From contig NZ_BMUG01000002.1 of NCBI RefSeq assembly GCF_014650075.1, forward strand, positions 124,001 through 188,000: a stretch of DNA of 64,000 nucleotides, written 5' to 3'. Below the pieces are notes generated by a model. The model saw nothing but the letters and a program-made list of their open reading frames with translations. It was not told the origin of the DNA and searched no databases. Positions 42,673 through 51,204 of this stretch are shown here, piece after piece. Position numbers and translations under genes: made by a program. Position 1 is the first letter of the stretch. Each line of letters begins with the position of its first letter. Source of the DNA: Streptomyces microflavus. GTDB lineage: Bacteria > Actinomycetota > Actinomycetes > Streptomycetales > Streptomycetaceae.

Positions 42673-43119
42673 CTTCACCGCGGCGGCGACCCGGCCGCCC
42701 TCGGCGAGACCGGCCACCTTGGGGTTGACGATCTTCATAACGGCGCCCATGGCGCGCGGCCCCTCGGCTCCGGCGGCCTTCGCCTCTTCGACGGCGGACG
42801 CCACGATCGTGTTCAGCTCGTCGTCGGTGAGCTGCTTGGGCAGGTAGCTGTCGAGCAGCTCGCCCTCCGCCTTCTCCCGCTCCGCCTGCTCGGCCCGGCC
42901 GCCCTGGGCGAACGCCTCGGCCGCCTCACGGCGCTTCTTGGCCTCCTTGGCGATCACCTTCTGCACCTCGTCGTCGGAGAGCTCGCGCGCGGACTTGCCG
43001 CTGACCTCTTCCTTGGTGATCGCGGTGAGGGTGAGCCGAAGGGTGGACGAGGTCAGCTCGTCGCGCGCCTTCATGGCCGTGTGGAGGTCTTCCTTGAGCT
43101 TGGACTTGAGCGTGGTCAT
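42655..43119 (-). CDS. GatB/YqeY-domain protein
   Basis: A 154-residue protein with the GatB/YqeY fold: KSKLKEDLHTAMKARDELTSSTLRL at the start and GAVMKIVNPKVAGLAEGGRVA near the end. The domain binds tRNA in GatB; the stand-alone family has no settled function. ATG at 43119 follows a modest site. It is divergent from the metallophosphoesterase gene (80 bp) and convergent with the PBP gene; its 3' end is tandemly repeated downstream. Confidence 0.93.
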   Translation of the reverse strand: MTTLKSKLKEDLHTAMKARDELTSSTLRLTLTAITKEEVSGKSARELSDDEVQKVIAKEAKKRREAAEAFAQGGRAEQAEREKAEGELLDSYLPKQLTDDELNTIVASAVEEAKAAGAEGPRAMGAVMKIVNPKVAGLAEGGRVAAAVKKLLAG

Positions 43120-43198
43120 GCCGTGATTGTGACAGGTGCGGGGTGCCCGCCGCCCTCCGGTTTTCCGCGCATCCCACCGTGTCTGCGACGATGGACAC

Positions 43199-44137
43199 AT
43201 GCGCGCACGCTACGGAGTACCCCTGAAAGTCACGGCAGTCGGCGCAGCGGTCGGGGCTGCCGGCCTCGCCTACGCCGCCGGATTCGAGGCCCGCTCGTTC
43301 CGCCTGCGGCGGGTGACGGTTCCCGTACTCCCGCACGGTGCACGGCCGTTGCGCGTCCTCCAGGTTTCCGACATCCACATGGTGAGCGGCCAGCGCAAGA
43401 AGCGCGCCTGGCTCCAGTCGCTGGCCGGGCTGCGCCCCGACTTCGTCGTGAACACGGGCGACAACCTCTCCGACCCGGAGGCGGTTCCCGAGGTGCTGGA
43501 CGCGCTGGGCCCGCTGATGGAGTTCCCGGGGGTGTACGTCTTCGGCTCCAACGACTACTACGGCCCGAAGCTGCGCAACCCGGCGCGCTATCTCCTGGAG
43601 AAGGTCCAGGGCAAGCACGGCCTCAACGGCAACGAGCCCGCGGTCGGTGTCGTGCACAACCCGTGGGAGCCGATGCGCGACGCCTTCGACGAGGCGGGCT
43701 GGCTGAACCTGTCGAACACCCGCGGCCGGCTCAAGCTGGACGGTATGGAGGTCGCGTTCACGGGCCTGGACGACCCGCACATCAAGCGCGACCGTTACGC
43801 CGAGGTCCAGGGCGGCCCTACGAGCGGCGCCGACCTCTCCATCGGCGTGGTCCACGCCCCGTACCTGCGCTCCCTGGACGCCTTCACGGCCGACGGCTAC
43901 CCCCTGATCCTGGCGGGCCACACCCACGGCGGCCAGCTGTGCATCCCCTTCTACGGAGCCCTGGTCACCAACTGCGACCTGGACACCGACCGGGTCAAGG
44001 GCCTGTCCAGCCACACGGTGGGCGACCACCGCGCCTACCTCCACGTCTCCGCAGGTTGCGGCACCAACCGCTACACCCCGGTCCGCTTCGCCTGCCCGCC
44101 CGAGGTCACACTGCTGACGCTCACGGGGCGGGCGTGA
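43199..44137 (+). CDS. membrane-anchored metallophosphoesterase
   Basis: A 312-residue calcineurin-like phosphoesterase. An N-terminal helix (VTAVGAAVGAAGLAYAAGF) anchors it; metal motifs are VSDIHM, NTGDN, GSNDYY (in place of GNHD) and GHTHGGQ. It resembles YkuE/YaeI-type enzymes. The Asn-for-His-like change in GSND is common in this actinobacterial branch. ATG at 43199 lacks a clear ribosome site and may be near the transcript start. The next element is tRNA-Pro on the same strand. Confidence 0.92.
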   Translation: MRARYGVPLKVTAVGAAVGAAGLAYAAGFEARSFRLRRVTVPVLPHGARPLRVLQVSDIHMVSGQRKKRAWLQSLAGLRPDFVVNTGDNLSDPEAVPEVLDALGPLMEFPGVYVFGSNDYYGPKLRNPARYLLEKVQGKHGLNGNEPAVGVVHNPWEPMRDAFDEAGWLNLSNTRGRLKLDGMEVAFTGLDDPHIKRDRYAEVQGGPTSGADLSIGVVHAPYLRSLDAFTADGYPLILAGHTHGGQLCIPFYGALVTNCDLDTDRVKGLSSHTVGDHRAYLHVSAGCGTNRYTPVRFACPPEVTLLTLTGRA

Positions 44138-44211
44138 GGGGCGGGGCCGGGGGCAGGGCTGGGCGCCGGACCCGGCCGAAGGCCGCAGGCCCCAGCACCG
44201 GAGAAAGCGGA

Positions 44212-44241
44212 TTTCGCCTCCGGCCGCAGGTGGGCTAAAGT
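44212..44241 (+). promoter_or_regulatory. promoter of tRNA-Pro
   Basis: TTTCGC (44212-44217), 18 bp, TAAAGT (44236-44241), a sigma-HrdB-like arrangement about 30 bp before the mature 5' end. Confidence 0.5.
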
Positions 44242-44271
44242 AATCGATGTCGCCGGGAGACCGGTGGGCAT

Positions 44272-44345
44272 CGGGGTGTAGCGCAGCTTGGCAGCGCGCT
44301 TCGTTCGGGACGAAGAGGTCGTGGGTTCAAATCCCGCCACCCCGA
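44272..44345 (+). tRNA. tRNA-Pro, anticodon CGG
   Basis: A full cloverleaf: acceptor CGGGGTG/CACCCCG, D-stem GCGC/GCGC, anticodon stem CTTCG/CGAAG with loop TTCGGGA (anticodon CGG, reads CCG), T-stem GTGGG/CCCGC with loop TTCAAAT, discriminator A. CCA is not encoded. A strong hairpin follows at 44364. tRNA 3' ends are frequent integration sites, and an accessory-looking block follows. Confidence 0.97.
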
Positions 44346-44363
44346 CAGCTAAGCAGCAGGTCA

Positions 44364-44395
44364 GAGGGCCGGTACTGATTCCAGTACCGGCCCTC
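44364..44395 (+). terminator. terminator after tRNA-Pro
   Basis: GAGGGCCGGTACTG (44364-44377), loop attc, CAGTACCGGCCCTC (44382-44395): a perfect 14-bp stem, followed by cggcttt. Confidence 0.85.
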
Positions 44396-44438
44396 CGGCT
44401 TTGCGTGTGAAACCGACGTCACCTGTGATGATTCACCG

Positions 44439-44909
44439 ATGTTGAACGTCACCGGCGCGTACGACGCCGAAAGTGCGGCTCTCCTGCTGACCACGATGCA
44501 CCGGCTGCAGAAGCAGCTGGAGGATTTCACCTCTCAGCTCCACATCGCCTACGACTTCGGGAAGGATTCTGGGCTGGTACATGACATCGTGATCGAAAAG
44601 CACGATGCGGGACCTGAAGTGCGGCTCCACCACCTCTTCGGCTTCTTCGCGGAGGGTGATTCGGACGTCAGTGAGCTGCGGTTCTCGGCAGGTCTGACCA
44701 TCACCTCGGCCGGGTGCATCGCTGAAGCCATGGTGGATGTCGACCTTGAACGCCCCCTGGGAGAGTTCGGCGCCGGTGTCCACACTCTCCATGCTGAGCG
44801 GATCGACCACCTTTCCCTCATGGACGCCCTGAGCCGTCTGGAGGAGCAGGTCACGGCGCTCTGCACCGCGGACGATGTCCCGAACCGTCTGGGTCTCGCC
44901 GCGCGGTGA
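44439..44909 (+). CDS. orphan protein of 156 residues, not recognised
   Basis: A soluble protein beginning MLNVTGAYDAESAALLLTTMHRLQKQLEDF, a helical start, followed by mixed strands and helices and ending RLEEQVTALCTADDVPNRLGLAAR. No signal peptide, membrane segment or motif was recognised. The ATG at 44439 has a weak site. Third-position G+C is lower than in neighbours. It lies just past the tRNA terminator and before the DndB-like gene and looks accessory. Confidence 0.6.
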   Translation: MLNVTGAYDAESAALLLTTMHRLQKQLEDFTSQLHIAYDFGKDSGLVHDIVIEKHDAGPEVRLHHLFGFFAEGDSDVSELRFSAGLTITSAGCIAEAMVDVDLERPLGEFGAGVHTLHAERIDHLSLMDALSRLEEQVTALCTADDVPNRLGLAAR

Positions 44910-45295
44910 TCGCGGTCGTCTCCTGGGCGGCACCACAGCAGGTCGCAGCGTGGCGATGCCGTACCACCTGAGCCAGGTTCGGTCGCGGTGAGCTGAAGGC
45001 AATCACTCGCGTTTCCGTCAGTGGCCTCCTGAAGCGGCGCCTTCCCGATGACCAGCGGCAGCTACCGGCCGGCGCAGGCCACCAGAGCTCGGCCACTCCT
45101 GCATGCCGGCCTGCGGGCTGCGCCCGGTCTCCCACACAGCAGGCGGCGCCCCGGCTGCGATTACCAGATAAGTGGGCACCTTGCGCTGTAAATACTGGAT
45201 TATGCAGCAAATCTGATGGTTGGTTGGGCACGCGATCATTCTCCGTGCTTGAGTGCGTTGCGTAGCAAGTCACCTTTTCTTGAAGGAAGTTACCT
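44910..45295. other. 386-bp region before the DndB-like gene
   Basis: No gene. The part 45165-45230 is markedly A+T-rich for this genome (tgtaaatactggattatgc) and probably holds the promoter of the DndB-like gene. No repeat of the tRNA 3' end was seen. Confidence 0.6.
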
Positions 45296-46579
45296 TTGAG
45301 CATCACTGTCGACTCGTCGCGCCTCTCTCTCGTGCGCGAGGAGTCCACCTATCTGGCGATCCGCACCAGCCAAGGCGGCCGGACCGTCTACACGACACGC
45401 ATTCCGCTCGCCGACCTCTCGGTCATCCTCACCATCCCCGACCCGGCCAAGCCGGACCCGGACAACCGCAAGGTGGACATCAGCCACGCCAAGGGCTTCG
45501 GCCAGTACCTTGCCGACAACCCTGGATGGGTGGCTCCGGCCCTCCTCATCCGCGACACGGGCGGGTGCCGCTTCGAGCCGATCAGTGAGGACGGCTCAGT
45601 CGGCTACCTCACCGTCCCGTGGCCCATCGGCGGCATCGGCCGCCTGATCACGATCGATGGCCAGCACCGCATCCTCGGGGTCCACCTGGAGAAGAAGCGC
45701 ATCACGGACGAGGTCTCACGCATCGACCGGGAGATCCACCGCGCCAACGAGGCCAAAAAGGCGAAGCTGGAGCAGGACCGCGAGGCCCTGATCGGGCGAA
45801 TGCAGCGACTCAAGGACGAGTTCGTCGGCATCGACATCTATGTGGAACGCGACGGCGTCAAGGGTCAGCAGATGTTCGTCGACGTCGCGGACAACGCCAA
45901 AGGCATCTCGGGTGCCGTCCGGGCCCGCTTCGACACCTCGCGCATCGCCAACCGCACGCTCAGCGACATCGTCACCCACCCCCTCTTCCTGGGCAAGGTC
46001 GACATCGAGCGGGACCGGATGACCCTGACCAACCGCAACCTGATGGGCGCCAAGCACGTCGCCGACATCACCCGGGCCGTCATTGCCGGACCAGGTGGCC
46101 GCGTCAGCAAGAAGGTCGAGTCGCTGACCGACAACGAGGTCATCGAGAGCGTCCGAAGCTTCCTGGATGTCCTCTCCATCGCTTTCACCGCGCTTGCAGA
46201 GATCACCGAGGAGGACGTGGACAACTACGACCCCTCGCTCTCCGAGAAGAAGAAGAACGAGCCTCCGGCGCCGCCCACCAAGGCCATGAGGCTGCGCGAT
46301 TCCTCGCTCCTGGGCTCGGTGGGCATGCTCCGCGTCCTGGGCGGCGCCTACCGCAACCTGCGGGAGGACGGAGCCGAAGACGGTGACATCCAGGAGTTCT
46401 TCAAGCGGCTCGACCGGCACATGACCGCTCCTGTCACCGAGGACAGCATCTGGCGTACCACGGCTGCGAACGAGGACTTCGAGCCGAAGGCCTTCGCGCC
46501 GATCATGCGACAGCAGAACGTTGTGCACCTGACCAAGGTGATCACGGACTGGTACAAGAAGGCCCCGGCGGCCATCTGA
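45296..46579 (+). CDS. DndB-like DGQHR-domain protein, stand-alone
   Basis: A 427-residue protein with the DGQHR motif (Asp121-Arg125 in TIDGQHRIL) and FVDVADNAKGIS downstream, characteristic of DndB, the regulator of DNA phosphorothioation. A charged helical segment (EIHRANEAKKAKLEQDREALIGRMQ) lies between them. DndB normally sits with dndCDE; none of those genes is in the window, so this may be a solitary regulator or part of another defence or mobile-element system. The start is TTG at 45296 with AAGGAAG six nt upstream. A strong terminator follows. Placed next to a tRNA-Pro gene. Confidence 0.8.
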   Translation: MSITVDSSRLSLVREESTYLAIRTSQGGRTVYTTRIPLADLSVILTIPDPAKPDPDNRKVDISHAKGFGQYLADNPGWVAPALLIRDTGGCRFEPISEDGSVGYLTVPWPIGGIGRLITIDGQHRILGVHLEKKRITDEVSRIDREIHRANEAKKAKLEQDREALIGRMQRLKDEFVGIDIYVERDGVKGQQMFVDVADNAKGISGAVRARFDTSRIANRTLSDIVTHPLFLGKVDIERDRMTLTNRNLMGAKHVADITRAVIAGPGGRVSKKVESLTDNEVIESVRSFLDVLSIAFTALAEITEEDVDNYDPSLSEKKKNEPPAPPTKAMRLRDSSLLGSVGMLRVLGGAYRNLREDGAEDGDIQEFFKRLDRHMTAPVTEDSIWRTTAANEDFEPKAFAPIMRQQNVVHLTKVITDWYKKAPAAI

Positions 46580-46591
46580 TCCGCCGACAGC

Positions 46592-46632
46592 ACCAGGGCC
46601 CCCTCCACATCTCACGCGGAGGGGGCCCTGGT
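46592..46632 (+). terminator. terminator of the DndB-like gene
   Basis: A 15-bp perfect stem ACCAGGGCCCCCTCC (46592-46606) with GGAGGGGGCCCTGGT (46618-46632), loop 11 nt, 12 bp after the stop. Confidence 0.85.
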
Positions 46633-46977
46633 CTCTCAACGTACCGGACGGATAACCGCCGTGGACGTGCCCGCCCAGGCACACCGGGGTTGAGCCGTTC
46701 GGTTGGACTTGGGTGCGGGGAGGGGGCTTTCGGTGTCCCTCGTGCGGGGGGAATCGATGCGGGGGCAGGGGGCTGTGGGCGCACAATAGTTCCTCGAACT
46801 TGGCTGTTCCGGCACGGAGTTGAGGGTTTATCTACGCGCGGAGCATCGGGCCCCGATCGATCATCCGGGCATATCAGACGACTTCTTGCGCGGGCATTAC
46901 CGGTGGGTACCGCGAGCTGCTAGAAACTGCATCGCTCCTTCAACCCCCACTCCCCCCACTTCGAAGGATCGGCAGCC
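46633..46977. other. 345-bp upstream region of the secreted lipase gene
   Basis: No gene with a ribosome site. It includes G-rich runs (46710-46785) and A+T-richer stretches near 46785-46840 and 46910-46935 that could hold promoters. No known operator was recognised. Confidence 0.55.
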
Positions 46978-47784
46978 ATGTCCGTACGCAGGTTCTGGGC
47001 ATCCCTATCCACTCTCGCACTCGCCGCCGCGGCCTCTCTCGGTGTTGCCGGGGCCGCCGTCGCGGCGGACTCGGCCGCGGTCGGCGGCTATGTCGCGCTC
47101 GGTGACTCCTACTCCTCCGGTGTCGGTGCCGGGGACTACCTCCCCGACAGCGGCGACTGCCGGCGCAGCGCCAATGCCTATCCGCAGCTGTGGGCGGCGG
47201 CGAACTCCCCCACCTCGTTCGCCTTCGTCGCCTGCTCCGGCGCCACCACCGCCTCCGTCGCCAGTGGCCAGCTCGGGGCCCTGGACGCGTCGACCGCGCT
47301 CGTCAGCGTTACGGCCGGAGGCAACGATGTCGGGTTCGCCGACGTCATGCAGGACTGCGTTCTCGGGAGCGAGGCCACCTGCATCAGCAGCGTGAACACC
47401 GCGGTCGGCAAGATGAACAACTCCCTGCCCGGGAGCCTTGATTCGCTGTACGGGAGCATCCGCTCCGCAGCGCCCTCGGCGCAGGTCGTCGTCCTCGGCT
47501 ATCCGCGCTTCTACCAACTGTCGGGCAGCTGCATCGCGGGGCTCACCGAAGCCGAGCGGACCGCGATCAACGACGCGTCGGACGTACTGAACGGGGTCCT
47601 CGCCAAGCGGGCCGCCGATGCCGGGTTCACCTTCTCCAGCGTCGTCGACGAGTTCACCGGGCATGAGCTGTGCTCCGGTGACGCCTGGATCCACAGCGTG
47701 ACCGTGCCCATCCAGAACTCGTACCACCCCACGATCGCAGGGCAGTCGGGCGGCTATCTGCCGGCCTTCCGGTCGGCGGTGTAG
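46978..47784 (+). CDS. secreted SGNH/GDSL lipase/esterase
   Basis: A 268-residue secreted hydrolase. The signal peptide (about residues 1-29, RRFWASLSTLALAAAASLGVAGAAVA) ends in AVAA. The mature enzyme has GDSYSSGVG (nucleophile Ser in block I), ACSGA, GGNDVGF (block III) and YHPT with the catalytic His, plus six or so cysteines probably in disulfides, as in Streptomyces GDSL lipases. It should act on esters of lipids outside the cell. ATG at 46978 with GAAGGAT upstream. Monocistronic. Confidence 0.94.
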   Translation: MSVRRFWASLSTLALAAAASLGVAGAAVAADSAAVGGYVALGDSYSSGVGAGDYLPDSGDCRRSANAYPQLWAAANSPTSFAFVACSGATTASVASGQLGALDASTALVSVTAGGNDVGFADVMQDCVLGSEATCISSVNTAVGKMNNSLPGSLDSLYGSIRSAAPSAQVVVLGYPRFYQLSGSCIAGLTEAERTAINDASDVLNGVLAKRAADAGFTFSSVVDEFTGHELCSGDAWIHSVTVPIQNSYHPTIAGQSGGYLPAFRSAV

Positions 47785-47866
47785 CGGACACGAGCGCCGG
47801 TACGGAGGTGGCTCGTCGGGTGATCCGGCGGGCCGCCTTCGGGCGTTCGGAGCCCAGGGGCTCAGT

Positions 47867-48277
47867 TCAGTACCGCTCCACCAAGTGTTCGCGGCCTGCC
47901 GGGGGTTCGTACGACTCCGGCCAGAAGTCCGTCACGCCGGTGATCTGGCCGCGGTCGTCGAAGGTGAAGAAGTGGATGGCGTGCATCTCCTCCGCGCCGA
48001 CCGTGAACTCGGTCCGTGCGGCGGCCTGTCGGCCCTCCGCGTCCGCAACGATCCGCTCGATCCGGACGTGCCAGTCGCCCGGGTACTCCTCGTTGAACCG
48101 GACGTAGCGTTCCTTGCCGTGGATACGTTCCCGGGTCTGCGGCAGCTCGTACACCAGATCGTCGGCCAGGGTCGCCGCGAAGGCGTCCCAGTCGCGGGCG
48201 TCGGCCGTCGTCCAGTACGTCTCCACCGCTGCGCGCAGGGCGGCCGTGGTGATGGTCCTGCTGCTCTTGTCCGTCAT
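47867..48277 (-). CDS. SnoaL-like NTF2-fold protein
   Basis: A 136-residue SnoaL-like/NTF2 domain protein (TYWTTADARDWDAFAATLADDLVYELPQT..., AIHFFTFDDRGQITGVTDFW). Proteins of this fold include polyketide cyclases and isomerases; there is no biosynthetic context here, so the role is open. ATG at 48277; a longer frame to 48547 overlaps the methyltransferase gene and is a shadow. It follows the methyltransferase gene on the same strand. Confidence 0.85.
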   Translation of the reverse strand: MTDKSSRTITTAALRAAVETYWTTADARDWDAFAATLADDLVYELPQTRERIHGKERYVRFNEEYPGDWHVRIERIVADAEGRQAAARTEFTVGAEEMHAIHFFTFDDRGQITGVTDFWPESYEPPAGREHLVERY

Positions 48278-48336
48278 GGGAATGAGTGTGGCGTGCGGCA
48301 CTGACAATCGCCCGGAGAGCCGCCGCTGAGCTGTGG

Positions 48337-49179
48337 TCATGCCTCGTGCGGCTTGGGGCGCGTCGCCTTCAGCGAGTACATCAGCGGGATCCTCGGGCGG
48401 TCCGACGGGAAGCGGTAGTGGCCGTCCGTGCCACGCTCCAGCGTGCCGAAGCGGGGGAAGAGCGTGGCGTCGTGCTCGCGGAGGAACTCGATCCGCAGGC
48501 CGGCCGCCGCCAGCGCCGTCACCACCTCGCCCACCGGGTGCTGCCACTCGACGCTGCGGTTGTGCACGGTCGGCGCGTCGAAGTCGGCGTACGTCCCGGG
48601 GGTCTCGTCCACCCAGGCCTCACGGCTGAAGTAGTCGTGGGTGACGACCGAGCCGGTCCCGTCGTCCAGCGTGTCGGTGAGGGGGTGGAACTCCGCCAGA
48701 TAGAGGAATCCCCCGGGCGCGACCAGCGAGGCCGCGGTCTCCGCCCAGCGCTCGATGTCGGGCAGCCAGTTCAGCGCACCGGTGCCCGTGTAGACGATGT
48801 CGTACGAGGAGTCGGGGACGGCCGTCGGGGCGTCGTACACATCGGCCGTCACGAACGCCGCTCGGTCCGGGCCCAGGCCCAGCGATTCCGCGAGGCCCCG
48901 GGCGGTCTCCACAGCGGGCTCGGAGAAGTCCAGGCCCACCACCTGCGCGGCGCCGTGCCGCGACCAGGACAGGGTGTCCAGGCCGATGTGGCACTGGAGG
49001 TGCAGGAGGGTCTTCCCCGTGACGTCGCCGACCTCGGCGAGCTCGAATGGGCGCAGCGCGTCCTTGCCCGCCCGGAACGCCTCCAGGTCGTAGAAGTCGC
49101 TCGCCACATGTATCGGCACGCGCTCGTCCCAGCGTGCACGGTTGGCGTCCTGCCAGTCGTCCGGCGTCGGGGAGTACAT
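48337..49179 (-). CDS. SAM-dependent methyltransferase, unknown substrate
   Basis: A 280-residue class I methyltransferase. KTLLHLQCHIGLDTLSWSRHG is the glycine-poor motif I seen in this actinobacterial subgroup, then VVGLDFSEPAVETAR, YTGTGALNWLPDIERW and VAPGGFLYLAEFHPL. Substrate unknown. ATG at 49179 has no good ribosome site and sits close to likely promoter DNA, so it may be leaderless. Divergent from the S9 peptidase across a region with three DnaA-box-like sequences. Confidence 0.87.
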   Translation of the reverse strand: MYSPTPDDWQDANRARWDERVPIHVASDFYDLEAFRAGKDALRPFELAEVGDVTGKTLLHLQCHIGLDTLSWSRHGAAQVVGLDFSEPAVETARGLAESLGLGPDRAAFVTADVYDAPTAVPDSSYDIVYTGTGALNWLPDIERWAETAASLVAPGGFLYLAEFHPLTDTLDDGTGSVVTHDYFSREAWVDETPGTYADFDAPTVHNRSVEWQHPVGEVVTALAAAGLRIEFLREHDATLFPRFGTLERGTDGHYRFPSDRPRIPLMYSLKATRPKPHEA

Positions 49180-49189
49180 AACCGGAAAG

Positions 49190-49272
49190 TTACCCACAGG
49201 GCGGGAGGGGCGCGACTGGATATCCACAGGCGGAAGGGTCCGGTCATATCTTCGGAAGGGGGTTGTGGACAG
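49190..49272. promoter_or_regulatory. cluster of three DnaA-box-like sites
   Basis: TTACCCACA (49190-49198, +), ATATCCACA (49220-49228, +) and CTGTCCACA (49264-49272, minus strand). Each differs by one base from TTATCCACA or the Streptomyces TTGTCCACA. They fill the 133-bp divergent promoter region between the methyltransferase and peptidase genes. Confidence 0.45.
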
Positions 49273-49312
49273 GCTTCTCCGGCCGGGCGCGGGATCGGGT
49301 TGGATGGAGGGC

Positions 49313-51142
49313 ATGAGCGAATCAGAGAACGTCTCGACCATGCCGGAGTGGGAGCAGCGGTTCCGCGCGCCCAGGGTGTCCCTGCCCGACTGGGCCGAGG
49401 ACGCGCCTGACCGCTCGCTCTTCGTCTCCAACGCCACCGGGACCTACGAGTTGTACGCGTGGGACCGTGCGAGCGGGCAGCAGCGCCAGGTGACCGACCG
49501 GCCCAACGGGACCACCGACGGCGTGCTGACGCCGGACGGTGAAGCGATCTGGTGGTTCAGCGACACCGACGGCGACGAGTTCGGCGTGTGGATGCGCCAG
49601 CCCTTCGGAGGCGGGGAGGACGAGCCCGCCGCCCCGGGCCTCGCGCCCTCGTATCCGGCGGGCCTCGCCATCGGGCGCGACGGGTCCGCGGTGATCGGCC
49701 GTTCCACCGACGAGGACGGGACGACCGTCCATCTCGTGCGGCCGGCAGGGGGTGCGGGGAGTGGTGGCGAGTCCGTCGAGATCTACCGGCATCGGGAGTC
49801 CGCCGGGGTCGGGGACCTGTCGCACGACGGGACCCTCATCGCGCTGGAGCACACCGAGCACGGCGACGCCATGCACTCCGCGCTGCGCGTGGTGCGCCCG
49901 GACGGTTCCACGGTGGCCGAGCTGGACGACACCGAGGGCGGTACGAAGGAGCTCGGGCTCGCCGTGCTGGGCTTCGCGCCGGTGGCCGGTGACACCCGGC
50001 TCCTCGTCGGGCACCAGCGCCGGGGCCGCTGGGAGCCGATGATCTGGGACCCGGTCGCGGGCACGGAGACCGCGCTCCCCGTCGATCTGCCCGGTGACGT
50101 GGGTGCCGAGTGGTATCCGGACGGCTCCGCCCTGCTCATCGAGCACAGCTTCGAGGCCCGCAGCGAGCTGTGGCGGTACGAGCCGGGGGCCTCGGGCCCC
50201 GTGCGCGTGGAGACCCCCGCCGGGACGGTGTCCGGTGCCACGGCCCGGCCGGACGGCACGGTGGAGTACCTCTGGTCGTCGGCCGCGCAGCCGCCCGTGG
50301 TGCGGTCGACGAGCGGTGCGGTGGTCCTGGACCCGCCGGGTGCCAAGGCCCCGGCGTCGGTGGCCGTCGAGGACGCGTGGGTGGAGGGGCCGGGCGGCCG
50401 GATCCACGCCCTCGTGCAGAAGCCGACGGGGGACGGCCCGTTTCCCACCGTCTTCGAGATCCACGGCGGGCCCACCTGGCACGACAGCGATGCCTTCGCC
50501 TCCGGCCCGGCGGCCTGGGTGGACCACGGCTTCGCCGTCGTACGGGTCAACTACCGGGGCTCGACCGGGTACGGCCGCGCCTGGACGGACGCGCTCAAGC
50601 ACCGGGTCGGCCTGATCGAGCTGGAGGACATCGCGGCCGTGCGGGACTGGTCGGTCAAGTCCGGGCTCGCGGACCCGCAGCGGCTGGTCCTGGCCGGCGG
50701 GTCCTGGGGCGGCTATCTCACCCTCCTCGGCCTCGGCACCCAGCCCGATGCCTGGGCGCTGGGGCTGGCCGCCGTTCCCGTCGCGGACTACGTCACGGCG
50801 TACCACGACGAGATGGAGGCCCTGAAGGCGATGGACCGCACGCTGCTGGGCGGCACTCCGGAGGAGGTGCCCGAGCGTTTCGAGGCCTCGTCGCCGCTGA
50901 CCTACGTCGACGCGGTGCGCGCCCCCGTCTACATCTCGGCGGGCGTCAACGATCCTCGGTGCCCCATCCGTCAGGTGGAGAACTACGTGGACCGTCTGGC
51001 GGCGCGCGGCGCGGTGCACGAGGTCTACCGGTACGACGCCGGGCACGGCTCGCTGGTGGTGGAGGAGCGCATCAAGCAGGTGCGGCTGGAGCTGGAGTTC
51101 GCCCTGAAGCACCTGGGGGGTGGGGACGTCCTGGGGGCGTAA
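49313..51142 (+). CDS. S9 family prolyl oligopeptidase-type peptidase
   Basis: A 609-residue serine peptidase with an N-terminal beta-propeller (about residues 40-370) and an alpha/beta hydrolase domain. Triad: Ser464 in GGSWGGY, Asp547 in NDPRCP and His578 in GHGS. It is cytosolic (no signal peptide) and of the acylaminoacyl-peptidase/dipeptidyl-peptidase type. ATG at 49313 sits behind GGAGG with short spacing; ATG at 49304 is possible. A hairpin lies between this gene and SURF1. Confidence 0.92.
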   Translation: MSESENVSTMPEWEQRFRAPRVSLPDWAEDAPDRSLFVSNATGTYELYAWDRASGQQRQVTDRPNGTTDGVLTPDGEAIWWFSDTDGDEFGVWMRQPFGGGEDEPAAPGLAPSYPAGLAIGRDGSAVIGRSTDEDGTTVHLVRPAGGAGSGGESVEIYRHRESAGVGDLSHDGTLIALEHTEHGDAMHSALRVVRPDGSTVAELDDTEGGTKELGLAVLGFAPVAGDTRLLVGHQRRGRWEPMIWDPVAGTETALPVDLPGDVGAEWYPDGSALLIEHSFEARSELWRYEPGASGPVRVETPAGTVSGATARPDGTVEYLWSSAAQPPVVRSTSGAVVLDPPGAKAPASVAVEDAWVEGPGGRIHALVQKPTGDGPFPTVFEIHGGPTWHDSDAFASGPAAWVDHGFAVVRVNYRGSTGYGRAWTDALKHRVGLIELEDIAAVRDWSVKSGLADPQRLVLAGGSWGGYLTLLGLGTQPDAWALGLAAVPVADYVTAYHDEMEALKAMDRTLLGGTPEEVPERFEASSPLTYVDAVRAPVYISAGVNDPRCPIRQVENYVDRLAARGAVHEVYRYDAGHGSLVVEERIKQVRLELEFALKHLGGGDVLGA

Positions 51143-51161
51143 GAGGCGGATAAAAGGGCGA

Positions 51162-51187
51162 CCCCGCTCCGGGGGGCCGGAGCGGGG
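51162..51187 (+). terminator. short hairpin between S9 peptidase and SURF1 genes
   Basis: CCCCGCTCCGG-gggg-CCGGAGCGGGG, an 11-bp perfect stem between the two plus-strand genes. No U-run; it could also be in the SURF1 leader. Confidence 0.5.
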
Positions 51188-51204
51188 AACCGTACCTTGG
51201 AGGG

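Noticed and set aside
44272..46632. Integrated element with att repeats at tRNA-Pro
   Set aside because: No second copy of the tRNA 3' end was seen by eye downstream within the window, and no integrase, transposase or replication gene is present. Only an accessory-looking block remains supported.
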